Positions 12,432-12,879 of a stretch of 12,879 nt of DNA are shown one piece after another. Source of the DNA: CAZAGA01 sp041912175 (lineage in GTDB: Bacteria; Chloroflexota; Anaerolineae; Anaerolineales; UBA4823); assembly GCA_041912175.1 (NCBI GenBank), contig JAYRNN010000327.1:1-12879 (forward strand). The letters run 5' to 3'. Made by a program: the position numbers and the translations under genes. Each line of letters starts with the position of its first letter. Within the stretch, counting starts at the first letter, position 1. A model generated the notes under the pieces. That model saw only the letters and a program-made list of their open reading frames with translations. It did no database searches and was not told the origin of the DNA.

Positions 12432-12879
12432 ATGGCTCGTCGAATTCACGTTGTGATCAATCCGGCCTCTGGCAAACCAAAACCGATCCTGCATACCCTC
12501 AACGCGGTCTTTCGGCCGCGTGATATCGAATGGGAAATCTCCCTTACCCAAAAAAGCGGGGATGCGGAGCGGTTTGCCCGCCAGGCAGCAGAGAATGGGG
12601 TGGATATCGTGGCCGCTTACGGCGGCGACGGAACCGTGATGGAAGTAGCCCGCGGTATTATGGGGTTGGAAACACCGCTGGCAATTTTCCCCGGTGGAAC
12701 TGCCAATCTCGTGGCAATAGAGCTGGAGATCCCCAGGAATCTCTCGAAGGCGGCCGAGCTGGCGGCCGATGAGCATTCGGCCATCCACTCGATCGACGTG
12801 GGCAGGTCTGGGGCAGGGTATTTCCTGGTGCGGGTTGGTACGGGTTTTCCCGCTCGCAAGGTCGAATACGCAGATCGCG
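12432..12879 (+). CDS. Diacylglycerol kinase/YegS-like lipid kinase (partial, runs off end)
   Basis: The first 149 codons are present and the frame is open to the window edge, so the C-terminal half is missing. The start follows AAGGAGG (12415-12421). Diagnostic DAGK catalytic-domain motifs are in order: INPASGK (9-15), the nucleotide-binding GGDGT (64-68), PGGTAN (87-92), and a VGTGFPA segment where relatives usually have G-x-GFDA. Family members transfer phosphate from ATP to diacylglycerol, ceramide-like bases or phosphatidylglycerol (DagK, YegS, LCB5-type). Which substrate applies here cannot be told. Directly upstream is a 29-codon frame (12327-12416) whose stop overlaps the ribosome site. 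It may be chance. The gene fits the lipid theme of the cluster: it would recycle diacylglycerol left by lipid turnover, or compete with the glycosyltransferase for it. Confidence 0.93.
   Translation, partial: MARRIHVVINPASGKPKPILHTLNAVFRPRDIEWEISLTQKSGDAERFARQAAENGVDIVAAYGGDGTVMEVARGIMGLETPLAIFPGGTANLVAIELEIPRNLSKAAELAADEHSAIHSIDVGRSGAGYFLVRVGTGFPARKVEYADR

Noticed and set aside
12312..12788. 158-codon minus-strand frame over the lipid kinase
   Set aside because: The + strand carries all diagnostic kinase motifs through this region, so the minus frame is a shadow.

Overview
The window looks like a contig end from an uncultured bacterium, most plausibly a Chloroflexota (Anaerolineae-like) member. 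That placement is an inference. It rests on a solute-binding lipoprotein with a long Pro/Thr/Ala-rich linker, a roughly 950-residue MalT-type LuxR regulator, and the mix of BON, DUF308, DUF1269, rhomboid, patatin and diacylglycerol-kinase genes. All convincing genes are on the + strand. There is no tRNA, rRNA, CRISPR array, integrase or insertion sequence that I can see.

Layout. Bases 1-70 hold G/C homopolymers that look like a damaged contig end. A secreted protein of unknown function follows (299-844), cut by an in-frame TGA. Next come an orphan family-1 sugar-binding lipoprotein (950-2356), a 600-base gap, and the LuxR/MalT regulator (2957-5821). The rest is a run of small envelope and lipid genes: a triple-BON protein cut by an in-frame TAG (5948-7060), an MGDG-synthase-like glycosyltransferase split by a +1 frameshift (7098-8226), an HdeD/DUF308 membrane protein (8340-8906), a DUF1269 glycine-zipper plus coiled-coil protein (9123-9923) with a clear terminator, a rhomboid protease (10196-10873), a small uncertain ORF (11082-11363), a patatin phospholipase (11376-12221), and a diacylglycerol/lipid kinase running off the end (12432-12879).

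The strongest unexplained signal is a promoter module that occurs four times, at 5836-5890, 8241-8292, 10025-10079 and 10936-10990. Each copy has two CACTTT-type half-sites spaced exactly 11 bp apart, then a conserved TTCATGAC(A/G) carrying a near-consensus -35, then exactly 17 bp, then a TATGCT/TATGAT/TATCCT -10. The copies precede the BON-glycosyltransferase pair, the DUF308 gene, the rhomboid gene and the patatin segment. This suggests that one DNA-binding regulator controls the whole cluster, a locally encoded regulon.

How the genes could work together (inference): the glycosyltransferase would make glycolipid from diacylglycerol, the lipid kinase would phosphorylate diacylglycerol or a related lipid, and the patatin would release fatty acids. 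BON, DUF308 and DUF1269 proteins are typical envelope or stress proteins, and rhomboid cuts membrane proteins. Together this reads as an envelope-stress and membrane-lipid-remodelling locus. Three of the genes are broken by single-base-scale lesions, so either sequence errors or active gene decay must be sorted out first.
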